A DNA stretch of 64,000 bases from Cytobacillus sp. NCCP-133 (GTDB lineage: Bacteria > Bacillota > Bacilli > Bacillales > Cytobacillaceae). The stretch lies in assembly GCF_026011715.1 (NCBI RefSeq), contig NZ_BRVM01000015.1:1-64000 (forward strand), in the 5' to 3' direction. A program made the position numbers and the translations under genes. Positions within the stretch are counted from its first letter, which is position 1; each line of letters starts with the position of its first letter. The notes beneath the pieces were generated by a model. It was not told the origin of the DNA. It did not search any database and saw only the letters and a program-made list of their open reading frames with translations. This document shows positions 40,850 through 50,834 of the stretch, in pieces.

Positions 40850-41491
40850 TCATTCGCTTTTAAATTTGTCTGGAAACTGCTTCACGATCGCGTCAGCAAT
40901 CGCATCCGTCATGATCATAATGTGTGAAAATCCTTCATCAATCGATACGATTCTTGCGTCCCAATCCTTTACCAAGCTTGCAGATAAATCACCTGTTACC
41001 AATTCCAAATGCATATACAGCAGCTTTTTCACGTCTTCATTTTTCAAATGAGGGTTGGCACTGCTGAGAAACGCTGCGATATCATCAGCATTCCGGTGCC
41101 AGTCTTTGTTCAGCTGGTTCACCTTTGCTCCCTGCCCGCTCTTGGCTGCTTCCACGATATCTGCCGCCACGACGATATGCTCTTTAAGCAGCTCTGTCAG
41201 CTTATTCCCTCCGGCTTCTCCATAATAAGGCTTGATGGAATTTCCAATATCCTCCTGATTTTTCATAAGCCGCGCCATAACTTGCTTCTGATCCTCAGCT
41301 CCCGCTGTTGTGGCGCTTGTAATATAATTGCTTGTCCATAACACATGGTCAATCCACAGTTTCCGGAACTCATTTTCAAACTTTACCTGGGATTGACTGA
41401 TACAAGGTTTCTGGGCTGCGGCACTGATTGGCGATGATGCCATGTTTAACGGCAGCAGCAGCATGAACCCCATAATTAATAATTTCTTCAT
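40850..41491 (-). CDS. Secreted helical protein of unknown function
   Basis: 213 residues with a clear signal peptide (MKKLLIMGFMLLLPL..., likely cleavage near residue 26, SAAA). The mature part is mostly amphipathic helix with WIDHVLWTSNYI near residue 45 and HRNADDIAAFLSSANPHL near 130, suggesting a four-helix bundle. A Cys at about 30 follows the cleavage region. No enzyme motif recognised. AAGGGGT lies before the ATG. Confidence 0.7.
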   Translation of the reverse strand: MKKLLIMGFMLLLPLNMASSPISAAAQKPCISQSQVKFENEFRKLWIDHVLWTSNYITSATTAGAEDQKQVMARLMKNQEDIGNSIKPYYGEAGGNKLTELLKEHIVVAADIVEAAKSGQGAKVNQLNKDWHRNADDIAAFLSSANPHLKNEDVKKLLYMHLELVTGDLSASLVKDWDARIVSIDEGFSHIMIMTDAIADAIVKQFPDKFKSE

Positions 41492-41570
41492 GGCTTTACC
41501 CCTTCCAAGATTGAAAAAGTTTCCTTCTTATTTTGGATTTTTTTGTTTTTTTTCATTCAAATTTGACACA

Positions 41571-41602
41571 AAAAAGGCTTAAGGACTTTCCTTAAGCTTT
41601 TT
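41571..41602 (-). terminator. Terminator of aspartokinase
   Basis: AAAAAGCTTAAGGA pairs with TCCTTAAGCCTTTTT around AAG on the minus strand (one mismatch). It touches palindrome copy 5. Confidence 0.88.
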
Positions 41603-41618
41603 AATCAAACGTTTGATT
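41603..41618. repeat. 16-bp palindrome family, copy 5
   Basis: Core AATCAAACGTTTGATT between the aspartokinase stop and its terminator, so it is transcribed. Confidence 0.9.
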
Positions 41619-41646
41619 GAAATCTATTTTTTCATATGCACTCAGC

Positions 41647-43011
41647 TCAAACCGCCGCCACCGCAGCAAAAAACTCATCATACAGCGCCTGAACAGCCCG
41701 CTTTTCATACACGGCCTTCACCCCGAACATCATGCTCACTTCAGATGAACCCTGGTTGATCATTTCCATATTCACTTTTGCTTTTGCGAGGGCTTTAGAA
41801 GCGCGGGCCATCGTGCCAATATTCTGGCGCATGCCTTCGCCTACCACCATAATAAGCGACAGGCTGTGCTGCACCTTCACCTCATCAGCATGAAGTTCTT
41901 TTTTTATGCGCCACAGAATCTCTTCCTCCATGCCATCCTTAAATTGATCTTCCCGCAGGATAATGGAGATGTCATCAATCCCGGATGGTGTATGTTCATA
42001 GCTGAGGCCATATTCCTCCAGGATCGTCAGCAGCTTGCGCCCGAATCCGACTTCCCTATTCATTAAATATTTGCCGACATAAATACTGCAGAAGCCCTGA
42101 TCACTGGCAATCCCGATGACAGGCCCGTTTGTATTATCCCGCTCGTTAACGATTCTTGTCCCCGGTGCGGCTGGATTATTCGTATTCTTAATCTGCACCG
42201 GAATCCCCGCACGAAACGCCGGTACAAGTGCTTCGTCATGCAATACGGTAAACCCGGCATAGGAGAGCTCCCGCATTTCCCTGTATGTCAGCTTTTTGAT
42301 TTCCTTTGGATGCTCGACAATAAATGGATTAACAGAGTATACTGCATCCACATCCGTAAAGTTCTCATACAAGTCCGCTTTCGTAGCACCTGCCAAAATG
42401 GAGCCTGTCACATCCGAACCGCTTCTCGAGAATGTGAAAACTTCTCCCTCCCGGCTGTAGCCAAAGAATCCAGGAAAAATAAGAATACCATCCTGTTCCC
42501 GTAACTTAAAAAGATTTTCATATGCTTCCGGCAGCACTTGTGCATTCCCAGGTTCTGGACTAACGAGCAGCCCGGCCTCCAGAGGATTGACGTATCTTGC
42601 TTCCACTCCCTGCTGCTGAAAATAGGCTGCAACAAGCTTCGCATTGTTATCTTCGCCACTGGCTTTAACAAGATCCATAAAGGCTTCAGGATTGCTTATT
42701 TCACTATGAAGCCTGTCAAAGAGGTCCTTTTGAATAATATCGCTTATGTCAGGATTCAGTGCCAATTCGTCAGCAATTTGGCCGTACCTTTCCAGCACAC
42801 GTTCTGCCAGTTCTCCCGCGTCTTCCCCCTGCAGCCGTTTCTCTGCACAGGCGATTAATAAATCTGTAACCTTTTGGTCCTCTGAAAATCGCTTTCCTGG
42901 AGCCGATACCACGACCACCTTCCGCTCTGGATCAGCCTTCACTATGTTAAAAACCTTTTCGATTTGCTTTCCCGATGCTAAAGAGGATCCTCCAAACTTT
43001 ACGACTTTCAT
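41647..43011 (-). CDS. thrD: Aspartokinase III (ThrD/YclM type)
   Basis: 454 residues, the exact length of B. subtilis YclM. The N-terminal kinase motif KFGGSSLAS (5-13) and SRSGSDVTGS near 205 mark the amino-acid kinase fold; two ACT domains follow (about 305-450). It phosphorylates aspartate, the first step to lysine, threonine and methionine; the B. subtilis orthologue is threonine- and lysine-controlled. AGGAG lies 8 nt before ATG. A catabolite-response-like site is about 190 bp upstream. Confidence 0.93.
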   Translation of the reverse strand: MKVVKFGGSSLASGKQIEKVFNIVKADPERKVVVVSAPGKRFSEDQKVTDLLIACAEKRLQGEDAGELAERVLERYGQIADELALNPDISDIIQKDLFDRLHSEISNPEAFMDLVKASGEDNNAKLVAAYFQQQGVEARYVNPLEAGLLVSPEPGNAQVLPEAYENLFKLREQDGILIFPGFFGYSREGEVFTFSRSGSDVTGSILAGATKADLYENFTDVDAVYSVNPFIVEHPKEIKKLTYREMRELSYAGFTVLHDEALVPAFRAGIPVQIKNTNNPAAPGTRIVNERDNTNGPVIGIASDQGFCSIYVGKYLMNREVGFGRKLLTILEEYGLSYEHTPSGIDDISIILREDQFKDGMEEEILWRIKKELHADEVKVQHSLSLIMVVGEGMRQNIGTMARASKALAKAKVNMEMINQGSSEVSMMFGVKAVYEKRAVQALYDEFFAAVAAV

Positions 43012-43197
43012 CCTGACATCTCCTAATCTCTGAAAATTTAATATTTATTCTACTCCTATCTTGAAAATAATCAAGCGGTTTTTCCTCCTATCAAGGACAA
43101 TTGTTCACTATAAAAAGACATCATTTTATATTAATATATACAAATAATGCACTAAACCTTTTTACACAGCCGAAAAATATTTTTCTAATAAAATAAA

Positions 43198-43211
43198 AGT
43201 AAACGCTTTCA
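43198..43211. promoter_or_regulatory. Candidate cre (CcpA) site
   Basis: AGTAAACGCTTTCA matches the cre consensus TGWAANCGNTNWCA except the first base. It lies in the gap between the aspartokinase start and the TPR-GTPase stop. No gene is seen in 43012-43268. Confidence 0.4.
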
Positions 43212-43268
43212 AAACTATGATTTTTTTTAAAAAAGGAAAATGCTTTGGCTGCATCTTCCTCTTTGCTA

Positions 43269-46016
43269 TTAATGATATTCTTTTATCCTTTCCCCTGCCG
43301 TTGTCATCCACTCAAACTGGCGGAGCTTCAATTCAAACAAGGTAAGTGGATCACGGAAAATCTCTGGGTTTTTGCGCATCTCACTTAAGGATTCTTTATT
43401 TTCTTCAATTTCAACAAGTGTTTCTTCAACCGTGTCATTCAGCACATCGAATGGGTTTAGGAAGAACATCTTGATATCACGCTCAAGCGACTTCTCGAAT
43501 AATTCAAATTGCTGCATGAACTTATCTGTAATCGATTCAGCGACTTCGCTATAATCTTCATTTTCAATGTACTGCTTGTATTTATTATGGAGCATTGCTT
43601 TATTTTGCGGAATGGCTCCAAGCAGCTTCCCTGCACTTTTCAGCAGAAATTGTGATGGAGAGAAACGATTCAGGATATTAACCTTTTCCAGCTGAACACC
43701 GCCTCTTGTCATACGGTCGGCATCCCGGCGCCAGTCATCCAGTACCCGGAAATCACACTCCAATGCCATTTTTTCTGCCTTATACAAGTCGTTGAAGCTC
43801 TCGCTCATTTCATCCAAATAAGCCTGGCTTTCTTTGAACTCGCCTTCACTTTCACTAACCCAGCCCTGAATGGAAACATGGAAGTCCGGCAATACCCGCT
43901 CTTCGATATAACCTTGAATGCGCTGATTCATTTCGTCATTCAATTCATCATGAATTTTCCCAAAATCGCTGTCTTCTGTTACTAATTCTGAGGAATTCCG
44001 CAGAAGCTCAGGGATTTTTTTCTCCAAGTCCTGTCTCATATCGTCTTTGATTTTACTGTAAGACTTTTTAACCGCCCGAGTTTTCTCCTCTTCCATATCA
44101 CTCAGCTGATTGATGGCACCATTAAGCTTCGTTACCATTTCTTCATTCCATTTAATCGTATCAATCAGGCTATTCTCCATTTCCACACGCTTCTCAAGCA
44201 GGAATTTAATGGATTTTTTAATATAATAAAGAACTTTAGCTGTGCGTTCTTCTTCCATATTCCGCCCATCCATCATCGATTTGAGAAACGCTGACAAATC
44301 ATTTAGCTGGCTTTCACTCTCATAATACGCGGAGAAAGCAAATACCTTTGCATGAGGAAAATAAGTATGAATGCGGGACTCCGTTTCTTCAAACAGTTCC
44401 ATGGCATCCTGGCTGCTTGGAACCTGATCCATTTTGCTCAAAAGGAAATGAATCGGCAATTCAGGAGCCTGCTCCCTCATTCTGACAACCATATCCAGTT
44501 CCTTATCCGTCAGTGGCGAATCGGCATTTAGAACAAACAAAAGATTATCGGCAAAATGAAGGTACTGAAATGCTCCATTGCGGAATTTGCTCTGTCCGGC
44601 CAGTCCAGGAGTGTCAATAAGCGCCAGCATGTTTTTCTCTAAAAAGCTGAATGGCATTTGGCAGCGGATCAGTGTATGCTGACTTTTCTCTGCTCTTTGC
44701 CTAAATTCTTCAAGATCCGTTATACTGATGGCCTCTTCATCTGTAACTGCATGGATTTTCGCTTCATCAGTATTCTTAAAGAGTACAGAGGAAGAAGTTG
44801 CATCCCCCATCAGATCTTCACCTAACAGCGTGTTTACAAAAGACGACTTTCCATTTGAAGACGCACCTGCAACCAGCAAGTGGCTTGAGTTCTGATCAAG
44901 AAGCTCACGAACCATCCATTCGAACCTTTCGCCCATTAGCACACCTTTCTCCTTCGCCCACTTCATAACAATCTCGAATAGCTTGAATCCTTCCTCCAGG
45001 CCATCCCGATAGCGAATAGACTTCCCTACAAGACTTTCTGCCTCACTGACCGCAGAAGCATCAATATTAGATGGAAAAATCTCGCTCCAAGCCAGAACAG
45101 CTGCTGAAGAAACCAGTGTGTGTGAAGGCGTCGCTATTTTTACCCAGTTTGTTATGTGGTTGGGTATTAAATGAGATAACTCTCTGATTAAATGCTTGCC
45201 GCTGGTTAATTCAAAATAAGTATCTTTATAGAGCTCAGAAAGCAGCTGCCAGGTATGGGAGCGTCCAGGCTCCATATTCAGCAGCAAATGGTTATACTCC
45301 TTCAGCCATGAAAAATATAAGTCATTTTGTTTATAGCCGTTCCAAAATGCTGCTGACAATCGTTCAAAGCGAGCCTGGTCTACTTTAAACAGAACTGCCA
45401 ACGCCTCGCTGAAATAGTTAGGCTCGATCTTGGCCGTGCGCCCCTGCTCTGCATAGGCATGCAGAACCCCAAACCAGGACACTGATTCAGTACGGATTGC
45501 TTCATTGACAGCAAGCTCAACCGCATTGCCCCAATCGCTGTGCTCCTCAAAGAAATCTCTTGCAAGTTCCGTCACATCCGGATAGTCCGGATTTAAAGCA
45601 ACGGCTTTTTTAATAGACTCGACTGCCAATTCAAGCTTACCGCGCTGTATGTACAATGAAAACAGCTGAAGAAGCACTTCTGTCCTTAATACATCAGAAT
45701 CGGTTTCAATGGCTTTATAATAATCTTCAGCATTAGAAAGGAGATCCAATTCAAAATAGGCATCCGCCAAATTCTTCTGTGCCCATGGCCCCAGTTCATT
45801 CGTTATGTTTTCCCATTTAAAGATTGCCGCTTCATAGTCTTTATTCAGGAAATAAACCTCTCCCTGAGCAAAACGGATATACGTTAAATCAGGCACTTCG
45901 TTCTGCTGCTCAGCCACGTACATCTCACCCAAAACCCTAATTGGATGCTCATTTTCATTCGATTCCATGAAGGTCTGATAATAAGATTTATTAATTAGCT
46001 GCTTCTCTACTGTCAT
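43269..46016 (-). CDS. TPR-dynamin-like large GTPase
   Basis: 915 residues. Residues about 40-170 form TPR-like helical repeats (FAQGEVYFLNKDYEAAIFKW and LFSLYIQRGKLELAVESIKKA). A dynamin-type GTPase follows with G1 GASSNGKSS near 384, G3 DTPGLAG near 468 and G4 LSKMD near 530, then a long coiled-coil and helical region to the C-terminus. Bacterial dynamins remodel or repair membranes, but this is not DynA/YpbR, which has two fused GTPase units and no TPR. GGGGG precedes the ATG. Monocistronic; function unknown. Confidence 0.82.
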   Translation of the reverse strand: MTVEKQLINKSYYQTFMESNENEHPIRVLGEMYVAEQQNEVPDLTYIRFAQGEVYFLNKDYEAAIFKWENITNELGPWAQKNLADAYFELDLLSNAEDYYKAIETDSDVLRTEVLLQLFSLYIQRGKLELAVESIKKAVALNPDYPDVTELARDFFEEHSDWGNAVELAVNEAIRTESVSWFGVLHAYAEQGRTAKIEPNYFSEALAVLFKVDQARFERLSAAFWNGYKQNDLYFSWLKEYNHLLLNMEPGRSHTWQLLSELYKDTYFELTSGKHLIRELSHLIPNHITNWVKIATPSHTLVSSAAVLAWSEIFPSNIDASAVSEAESLVGKSIRYRDGLEEGFKLFEIVMKWAKEKGVLMGERFEWMVRELLDQNSSHLLVAGASSNGKSSFVNTLLGEDLMGDATSSSVLFKNTDEAKIHAVTDEEAISITDLEEFRQRAEKSQHTLIRCQMPFSFLEKNMLALIDTPGLAGQSKFRNGAFQYLHFADNLLFVLNADSPLTDKELDMVVRMREQAPELPIHFLLSKMDQVPSSQDAMELFEETESRIHTYFPHAKVFAFSAYYESESQLNDLSAFLKSMMDGRNMEEERTAKVLYYIKKSIKFLLEKRVEMENSLIDTIKWNEEMVTKLNGAINQLSDMEEEKTRAVKKSYSKIKDDMRQDLEKKIPELLRNSSELVTEDSDFGKIHDELNDEMNQRIQGYIEERVLPDFHVSIQGWVSESEGEFKESQAYLDEMSESFNDLYKAEKMALECDFRVLDDWRRDADRMTRGGVQLEKVNILNRFSPSQFLLKSAGKLLGAIPQNKAMLHNKYKQYIENEDYSEVAESITDKFMQQFELFEKSLERDIKMFFLNPFDVLNDTVEETLVEIEENKESLSEMRKNPEIFRDPLTLFELKLRQFEWMTTAGERIKEYH

Positions 46017-46261
46017 CTTGATCCCCCGCAGTGCTTATTTGAAATGATGCCTCGTTTGCCCAAACACCTTTAAGGGCAGGCACAATATGTAAAAACGCAT
46101 GATGCGCCAATTTTCATCCTTTATCCTTCTATTTTAACAAAAATTTTTCTGCAAAAAATTTCATTTCCCTATCATTTTTGAAACATATTTGTATTTCTGT
46201 GTAACATTCTTAATAGTACAAGAAGATATCTTCCTCTATAAATACCACGCCTAAAAAAATA

Positions 46262-46302
46262 AAAACTGGCATTCAGAAATATATATTCCTGAATGCCAGT
46301 TT
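46262..46302. terminator. Terminator beside the MFS remnant
   Basis: AAAACTGGCATTCAG pairs perfectly with CTGAATGCCAGTTTT around an 11-nt loop; T-runs on both strands. The remaining sequence of 46017-46312 shows no gene. Confidence 0.88.
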
Positions 46303-46312
46303 TATTCTTTTT

Positions 46313-46783
46313 TTAAGACACTTGCTGCGGCCGGATGGAAGCGCGCCTGCAGCCGTAGAACACGGTCACAAACATCCCTAAGATCAGAAATACACTTGAG
46401 ATTTGAAAAAGCATTGCCGTTGCCACAAACTAGCCCATCCCCTCTCCCAGGCGGGAATTAGGGACCACATCTACTGCCGCTGTACCGTTGACCATGGTGG
46501 ACCAGCCCCATGCCAGCCCGTGGATCAAACGGAACAATAGGAATATCACAACGACACTTGAAAGCGGATAAATAACGGTAATCGCCAAAAGCCCCGCAGC
46601 CCCAATCGACTTAATATAGGGAGTCAAGGTCGGAATCAGCATATGAAACGACATAAACACGAACAAATTCCCGACCAACAGCATAATAAAAGACTTCGTC
46701 CACAAAGTCTCCTTTACTGCCTTGTTCAAATGATATCTCTTCTTTCCGTTGTTCAATGAACAGCAGCACTTATTTCGCATCAC
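46313..46783 (-). pseudogene. MFS transporter remnant
   Basis: The frame opens with a good MFS first helix (TKSFIMLLVGNLFVFMSFHML), then skips to IHGLAWGWSTMVNGTAAVDVVP, a middle helix. After an in-frame TAG at 46427-46429 it continues with a last-helix-like FVATAMLFQISSVFLILGMF, stopping at 46313. About two thirds of a normal ~390-residue transporter is missing, so at least two deletions and a stop have occurred. Confidence 0.82.
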
Positions 46784-46848
46784 TAAATACTAACACACTT
46801 GACATGTTTTCACAAAAAGAAAAGAGGAGCTCATCAGCCCCCTGCCCT

Positions 46849-47613
46849 TTATTCCTGCAAACTGGTTGTTTCCAATGCTCTCCGCAAAAATTGCAGCGTT
46901 CTCTTAATAATTTGTTCCTGATCGTTATCAAGCGTTGCTACGTGATAACTATTCTCCAGCTCTACCAACTCTTTAGCGCCCGTCTTAATGCTCTTAAAAA
47001 TGTCATAAGAGTTGGAAGGCGGGACAACATGATCTTCTTTTGAAACAAAAATAAGTGCAGGGCAAGTCACTTTTCCCAAATCCGCTTTAACCTTCTTCAT
47101 CAGTTCCGTAATTTCCCGAAGTGACCTCACAGGTGTTTTTTCATAAGCCAGTTCTTTTATATCCGGATTTTTAATATCCGAACCAATCGCATCGAGAAAT
47201 CTGACATCCTCAAGATTCGCTGCTGCCGCCATATCCGGAATGTGGATAGCTGCATTAATCGGGATAATCCCCTTAATCTCCTGATGGTTTTCAGCCATAT
47301 ACAATGTCAGCGTCCCGCCAATCGACAAGCCCGTAACGAAGATCGTGCTGCAGCGCTCCCTGAGCCACCGGTAACCTTCTTCCACAGAATCAATCCAGTC
47401 CTGATAAGTGGCCATTTCCATTTCTTCATAATGGGTGCCATGCCCCTTCAGCCTTGGTAAGCAAACTGAATATCCTTCCCTAGCGTAAGCCTCGCCAAGC
47501 GGGCGCATACTCTGGGTTGAGCCGGTGAATCCATGCGATACCAAAATCCCAATCTCATTCCCTTCAAAATAAAAAGGCTCTGCCCCTTCTAAAACCGGAT
47601 ACTCTTTAGCCAT
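46849..47613 (-). CDS. Monoacylglycerol lipase / Est30-type carboxylesterase
   Basis: About 254 residues of alpha/beta-hydrolase fold, closely similar over its length to the thermostable monoacylglycerol lipase of Bacillus sp. H257 and Geobacillus Est30. Oxyanion region SHGFTGST, nucleophile GLSIGG, acid in SKEDHVVPP and His in NSYHVATLD are all visible. It hydrolyses monoacylglycerols or short acyl esters in the cytoplasm. GGAGGG is best spaced to the second ATG (47613). Confidence 0.92.
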   Translation of the reverse strand: MAKEYPVLEGAEPFYFEGNEIGILVSHGFTGSTQSMRPLGEAYAREGYSVCLPRLKGHGTHYEEMEMATYQDWIDSVEEGYRWLRERCSTIFVTGLSIGGTLTLYMAENHQEIKGIIPINAAIHIPDMAAAANLEDVRFLDAIGSDIKNPDIKELAYEKTPVRSLREITELMKKVKADLGKVTCPALIFVSKEDHVVPPSNSYDIFKSIKTGAKELVELENSYHVATLDNDQEQIIKRTLQFLRRALETTSLQE

Positions 47614-47737
47614 GTTCATCCCTCCAATTAATAAAGTAATGTCCTATTTATAAGAATTCTTTTTTCTACAGGCATTCCCTTCACATTTGAAAAAATTTAA
47701 CACTTTTGTAAAACTTGGGCGCTTGGCGGCTGAAAAA

Positions 47738-47950
47738 CTTTTACTCCGGCAATGTCTTGTTTATAATAGAAAGAATGAATAAGGGTTGGGCCTTCATTAA
47801 CTTGGCAATACGCTGAAAATGAAACAAACTGCCTTCAAGTTCAACAAAAGGCAGAGGAAAACCGCAGCTGAAGGAAGTTTCGCTTTATTTTCCTTCCCAA
47901 TATAATTAAAATAAGGACTAACTACATAAAACAGAAAGGCTGATACCGGT
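47738..47950 (+). promoter_or_regulatory. glnS promoter and ~180-nt leader
   Basis: TATAAT at 47762-47767 with TTTACT about 17 bp upstream looks like the start point. The leader holds a hairpin CTGCCTT/AAGGCAG (about 47829-47855). No T-box consensus was found, unusual for a Bacillus tRNA-synthetase leader. Confidence 0.5.
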
Positions 47951-49636
47951 TTGGAACATAACTCAAATTTTATTCGAACGATTATTAAAGAAGATCTGGA
48001 GTCGGGAAAGCATAAGGAAATCATCACCCGTTTCCCGCCTGAGCCGAACGGTTACCTTCATATCGGACATGCCAAATCGATCGTGATCAACTTTGGCCTG
48101 GCTGATGATTTTAACGGCAAAACAAACCTGCGTTTTGATGACACAAATCCGTTAAAAGAAGACCAGGAATATGTCGACGCAATCAAAGAAGATGTAAAAT
48201 GGCTTGGCTATGAGTGGGAGGAGCTTCGCTATGCTTCCAACTACTTCGAGGAGATGTATAACCGTGCTATTCTTTTGATTAAAAAAGGTAAAGCCTATGT
48301 GGATGACTTAAGCCAGGAGGAAATCCGCCAATACCGCGGAACACTGACAGAACCTGGAAAAGAAAGTCCATACCGCAGCCGTTCAGTGGAAGAGAACCTT
48401 GACTTGTTTGAAAGCATGAGAAAAGGCGAATTTCAAAACGGCGAAAAGGTTCTGAGAGCGAAGATTGATATGTCTTCACCAAACCTGAATTTACGCGATC
48501 CGGTTATTTACCGTGTGTCACATGCGGTTCACCATAACACTGGGGATGAATGGTGCATTTACCCGATGTATGCTTTTGCCCACCCGCTTGAGGATGCGAT
48601 CGAGGGTGTAACCCACTCTTTATGTACGACTGAATTTGAAGATCAGCGCCCGCTATACAACTGGGTTGTGGCAGAGTGCGAAATGGAAAGCACGCCGCAG
48701 CAGATTGAGTTCGGCCGCTTAAACATTTCAAACACCGTTATGAGCAAAAGGAAGCTGAAGCAGCTTGTTGATGAGAAATACGTGGATGGATGGGATGATC
48801 CTCGCATGCCGACTATATCCGGTTTACGCCGCAAAGGCTACACGCCTGATGCCATCCGTGACTTTGTAAAAGAGACTGGCGTTTCGAAGGGTGCAGGCGT
48901 TGTAGATGAAGCCATGCTTGAACACTTCGTCCGCGAAGACTTGAAGCTGAAAACGCCTCGAACAATGGGTGTGCTTCGTCCGTTAAAAGTCGTCATCACA
49001 AACTACCCTGAAGACCAAACAGAACTGCTTGATGCAGAAATCAACCCTGAGAACCCTGAGATGGGCACACGCCAAATTCCGTTCTCAAGGGAGATTTATG
49101 TGGAGCAGGATGATTTCATGGAAGATCCGCCGAAGAAATACTTCCGGCTATTCCCTGGAAACGAAGTCCGCTTAAAGCATGCTTACTTTATCAAGTGCAA
49201 CGATGTAATTAAGGATGAAAACGGCAATGTCGCAGAGCTTCATTGTACGTACGATCCTGAAACAAAGAGCGGAACAGGATTCACTGGCCGAAAAGTAAAA
49301 GGAACACTTCACTGGGTGGATGCAAAGAGCGCCCTTCCGGCTGAATTCCGTTTATACGAGCCTTTGATCCTAGACGAAGATGCAGATAAAAATGCTGGTG
49401 CAGATGCTGCAATTGAAAATGAAGCTGATGGTAAGACATTCCTTGACTATGTGAACCCGAACTCGCTTGAAATCGTCCAGGGCTTTATCGAGCCAAACAT
49501 GAAGGATGTACAGCCGAAGGATAAATTCCAATTCTTCCGCCATGGCTACTTCAACGTCGATCCAAAGCACACCGCACCAGAAAAGCCTGTATTCAACCGC
49601 ATCGTATCTTTGAAAAGCTCATTTAAATTGAAATGA
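47951..49636 (+). CDS. glnS: Glutaminyl-tRNA synthetase
   Basis: 561 residues, the size of E. coli GlnRS. Class I signatures HIGH ([14 protein letters not shown], about 31-44) and VMSKRK (263-268) are intact, and the C-terminal beta-barrel anticodon-binding domains are present. It charges tRNA-Gln directly with glutamine. Most Bacillus lack glnS and use GluRS plus GatCAB, so this gene was probably acquired. TTG 47951 follows AAAGGCTGAT. It has its own promoter and terminator. Confidence 0.95.
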   Translation: MEHNSNFIRTIIKEDLESGKHKEIITRFPPEPNGYLHIGHAKSIVINFGLADDFNGKTNLRFDDTNPLKEDQEYVDAIKEDVKWLGYEWEELRYASNYFEEMYNRAILLIKKGKAYVDDLSQEEIRQYRGTLTEPGKESPYRSRSVEENLDLFESMRKGEFQNGEKVLRAKIDMSSPNLNLRDPVIYRVSHAVHHNTGDEWCIYPMYAFAHPLEDAIEGVTHSLCTTEFEDQRPLYNWVVAECEMESTPQQIEFGRLNISNTVMSKRKLKQLVDEKYVDGWDDPRMPTISGLRRKGYTPDAIRDFVKETGVSKGAGVVDEAMLEHFVREDLKLKTPRTMGVLRPLKVVITNYPEDQTELLDAEINPENPEMGTRQIPFSREIYVEQDDFMEDPPKKYFRLFPGNEVRLKHAYFIKCNDVIKDENGNVAELHCTYDPETKSGTGFTGRKVKGTLHWVDAKSALPAEFRLYEPLILDEDADKNAGADAAIENEADGKTFLDYVNPNSLEIVQGFIEPNMKDVQPKDKFQFFRHGYFNVDPKHTAPEKPVFNRIVSLKSSFKLK

Positions 49637-49640
49637 TAAG

Positions 49641-49673
49641 AAAAGCTTGAGGATCCGTTTCCTCAAGCTTTTT
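49641..49673 (+). terminator. Terminator of glnS
   Basis: AAAAGCTTGAGGA pairs with TCCTCAAGCTTTTT around TCCGTT. Confidence 0.88.
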
Positions 49674-49817
49674 AGCATAAAGTCACATGCCTTCCTTTTC
49701 CATCTCTTTACGATTTTAATCGCCATAAGTTTTACAATCTCTTTCGCTAAACTACCTTCCCGCTTAAAAATATGGTATGGTTTTAAAGTACGCATTTACA
49801 TAAGGAGGAATTACATA

Positions 49818-50168
49818 ATGTCAAACCAGCATGACCCAAATACATTACCGCCAAAAACATGTTCAGTTGACCGTATGGTTACGGTTAAAGAGGACGTTGA
49901 AAAAGTACTTGCAGGAAAAAAAACAGCTACTCGCCGAAACGGCAGATATGCTGACATTGGGGAAGTCATGACTCTTGAGGGCCAGGACTTTATTGTTGAA
50001 AAGGTATACTCCCAGTCACTTGGTGAATTAACAGATGAACATGCCCGTCAGGAAGGCTTTGAAAGCTTGGAGGATTACAAGCAGTCCATCCTTTCCATGC
50101 ACCCAGGCATGCCTTGGCTTCCACAAATGCGTGTATGGGTTCACGAATTCAGCCCCGTTAAGAAGTAA
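49818..50168 (+). CDS. ASCH domain protein
   Basis: 116 residues. GKKTATRRNGRYADIGE carries the typical Thr/Arg cleft residues of the ASCH RNA-binding-like fold (related to PUA), and the C-terminus MPWLPQMRVWVHEF is family-like. ASCH proteins may bind RNA or act as amidohydrolases on modified cytidines. GGAGG lies 8 nt before ATG 49818; the longer frame to 49647 starts in the glnS terminator and is discarded. Confidence 0.82.
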   Translation: MSNQHDPNTLPPKTCSVDRMVTVKEDVEKVLAGKKTATRRNGRYADIGEVMTLEGQDFIVEKVYSQSLGELTDEHARQEGFESLEDYKQSILSMHPGMPWLPQMRVWVHEFSPVKK

Positions 50169-50176
50169 GCTCTGAG

Positions 50177-50620
50177 ATGGAAGTACTTTTATACCGTGTG
50201 CTGCTGTACATTCATGTCAGCAGCGCCATTCTCTCTGTCGGACCGTTTTTTGTCCTGATTCCGATCGCCAAAAAATTAGAATCAGCCGGGCAGGGCGTCC
50301 AGCAGGCATATATAGGCATCTTCAGGACATCCGTCCGCCTCGTCAAGCATGCAGGACATGTGCTCGTAGGCTCGGGTGTCCTTCTTATCGTGAATAGCCA
50401 CTGGGCATGGACGACATCCTGGATTGTCGCAACCCTAATGGTGATGGGGGCATCTGTCTTTTTTCTCGCACGGGCCTTTACGCCTGTCTTGAAAAAATTT
50501 GATGAACCCGGAGCGGACCAGCACTTTCTGGTAAAGAAGCTCACCCGCTCCGTCTGGATTTATCTATTTCTATTAATGCTCATGCTTTGGTTTATGGTAG
50601 CCAAGCCCGTGCTTTGGTAG
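50177..50620 (+). CDS. Four-helix integral membrane protein (DUF2269-like)
   Basis: 147 residues with four membrane helices, beginning YRVLLYIHVSSAILSVGPFF, a pattern of DUF2269-type proteins in which the first-helix His may bind haem (inference). It starts 8 nt after the ASCH gene, so it is probably co-transcribed. Function unknown. Confidence 0.7.
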   Translation: MEVLLYRVLLYIHVSSAILSVGPFFVLIPIAKKLESAGQGVQQAYIGIFRTSVRLVKHAGHVLVGSGVLLIVNSHWAWTTSWIVATLMVMGASVFFLARAFTPVLKKFDEPGADQHFLVKKLTRSVWIYLFLLMLMLWFMVAKPVLW

Positions 50621-50627
50621 AAATCTT

Positions 50628-50661
50628 AAAGCAAGCACAGAATGACTGCGCTTGCTTTTTT
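50628..50661 (+). terminator. Terminator after the membrane protein gene
   Basis: AAAGCAAGC pairs with GCTTGCTTT around a 13-nt loop, with a T6 tail. Confidence 0.85.
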
Positions 50662-50728
50662 AATCAGCAGCCGTTTAATTGATTGCAGGATCGGGAAAAC
50701 GCGGAATGCCTCAAACACTATTGGTTTA

Positions 50729-50790
50729 GCGGTTATATTCTGGATCTCGCGGTTAAATTTGATTTTTCGCGGTTATCTTGTTTTTAAAGC
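50729..50790. repeat. Intergenic array C, exact 20-bp period
   Basis: GCGGTTA occurs at 50729, 50749 and 50769, exactly 20 bp apart, each followed by an AT-rich, TT-ending spacer. Located in the convergent gap before the gdpD stop. Confidence 0.7.
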
Positions 50791-50834
50791 CCAAATTAGC
50801 TTTGGCACTACCCTCAAAAAAGCTTTTTTCAAAG

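Noticed and set aside
47770-47950. T-box riboswitch in the glnS leader
   Set aside because: No T-box consensus (AGGGTGGNACCGCG) or specifier-loop structure could be found.
49647-49817. N-terminal membrane-like extension of the ASCH protein
   Set aside because: It begins in the glnS terminator; ATG 49818 has a strong GGAGG.
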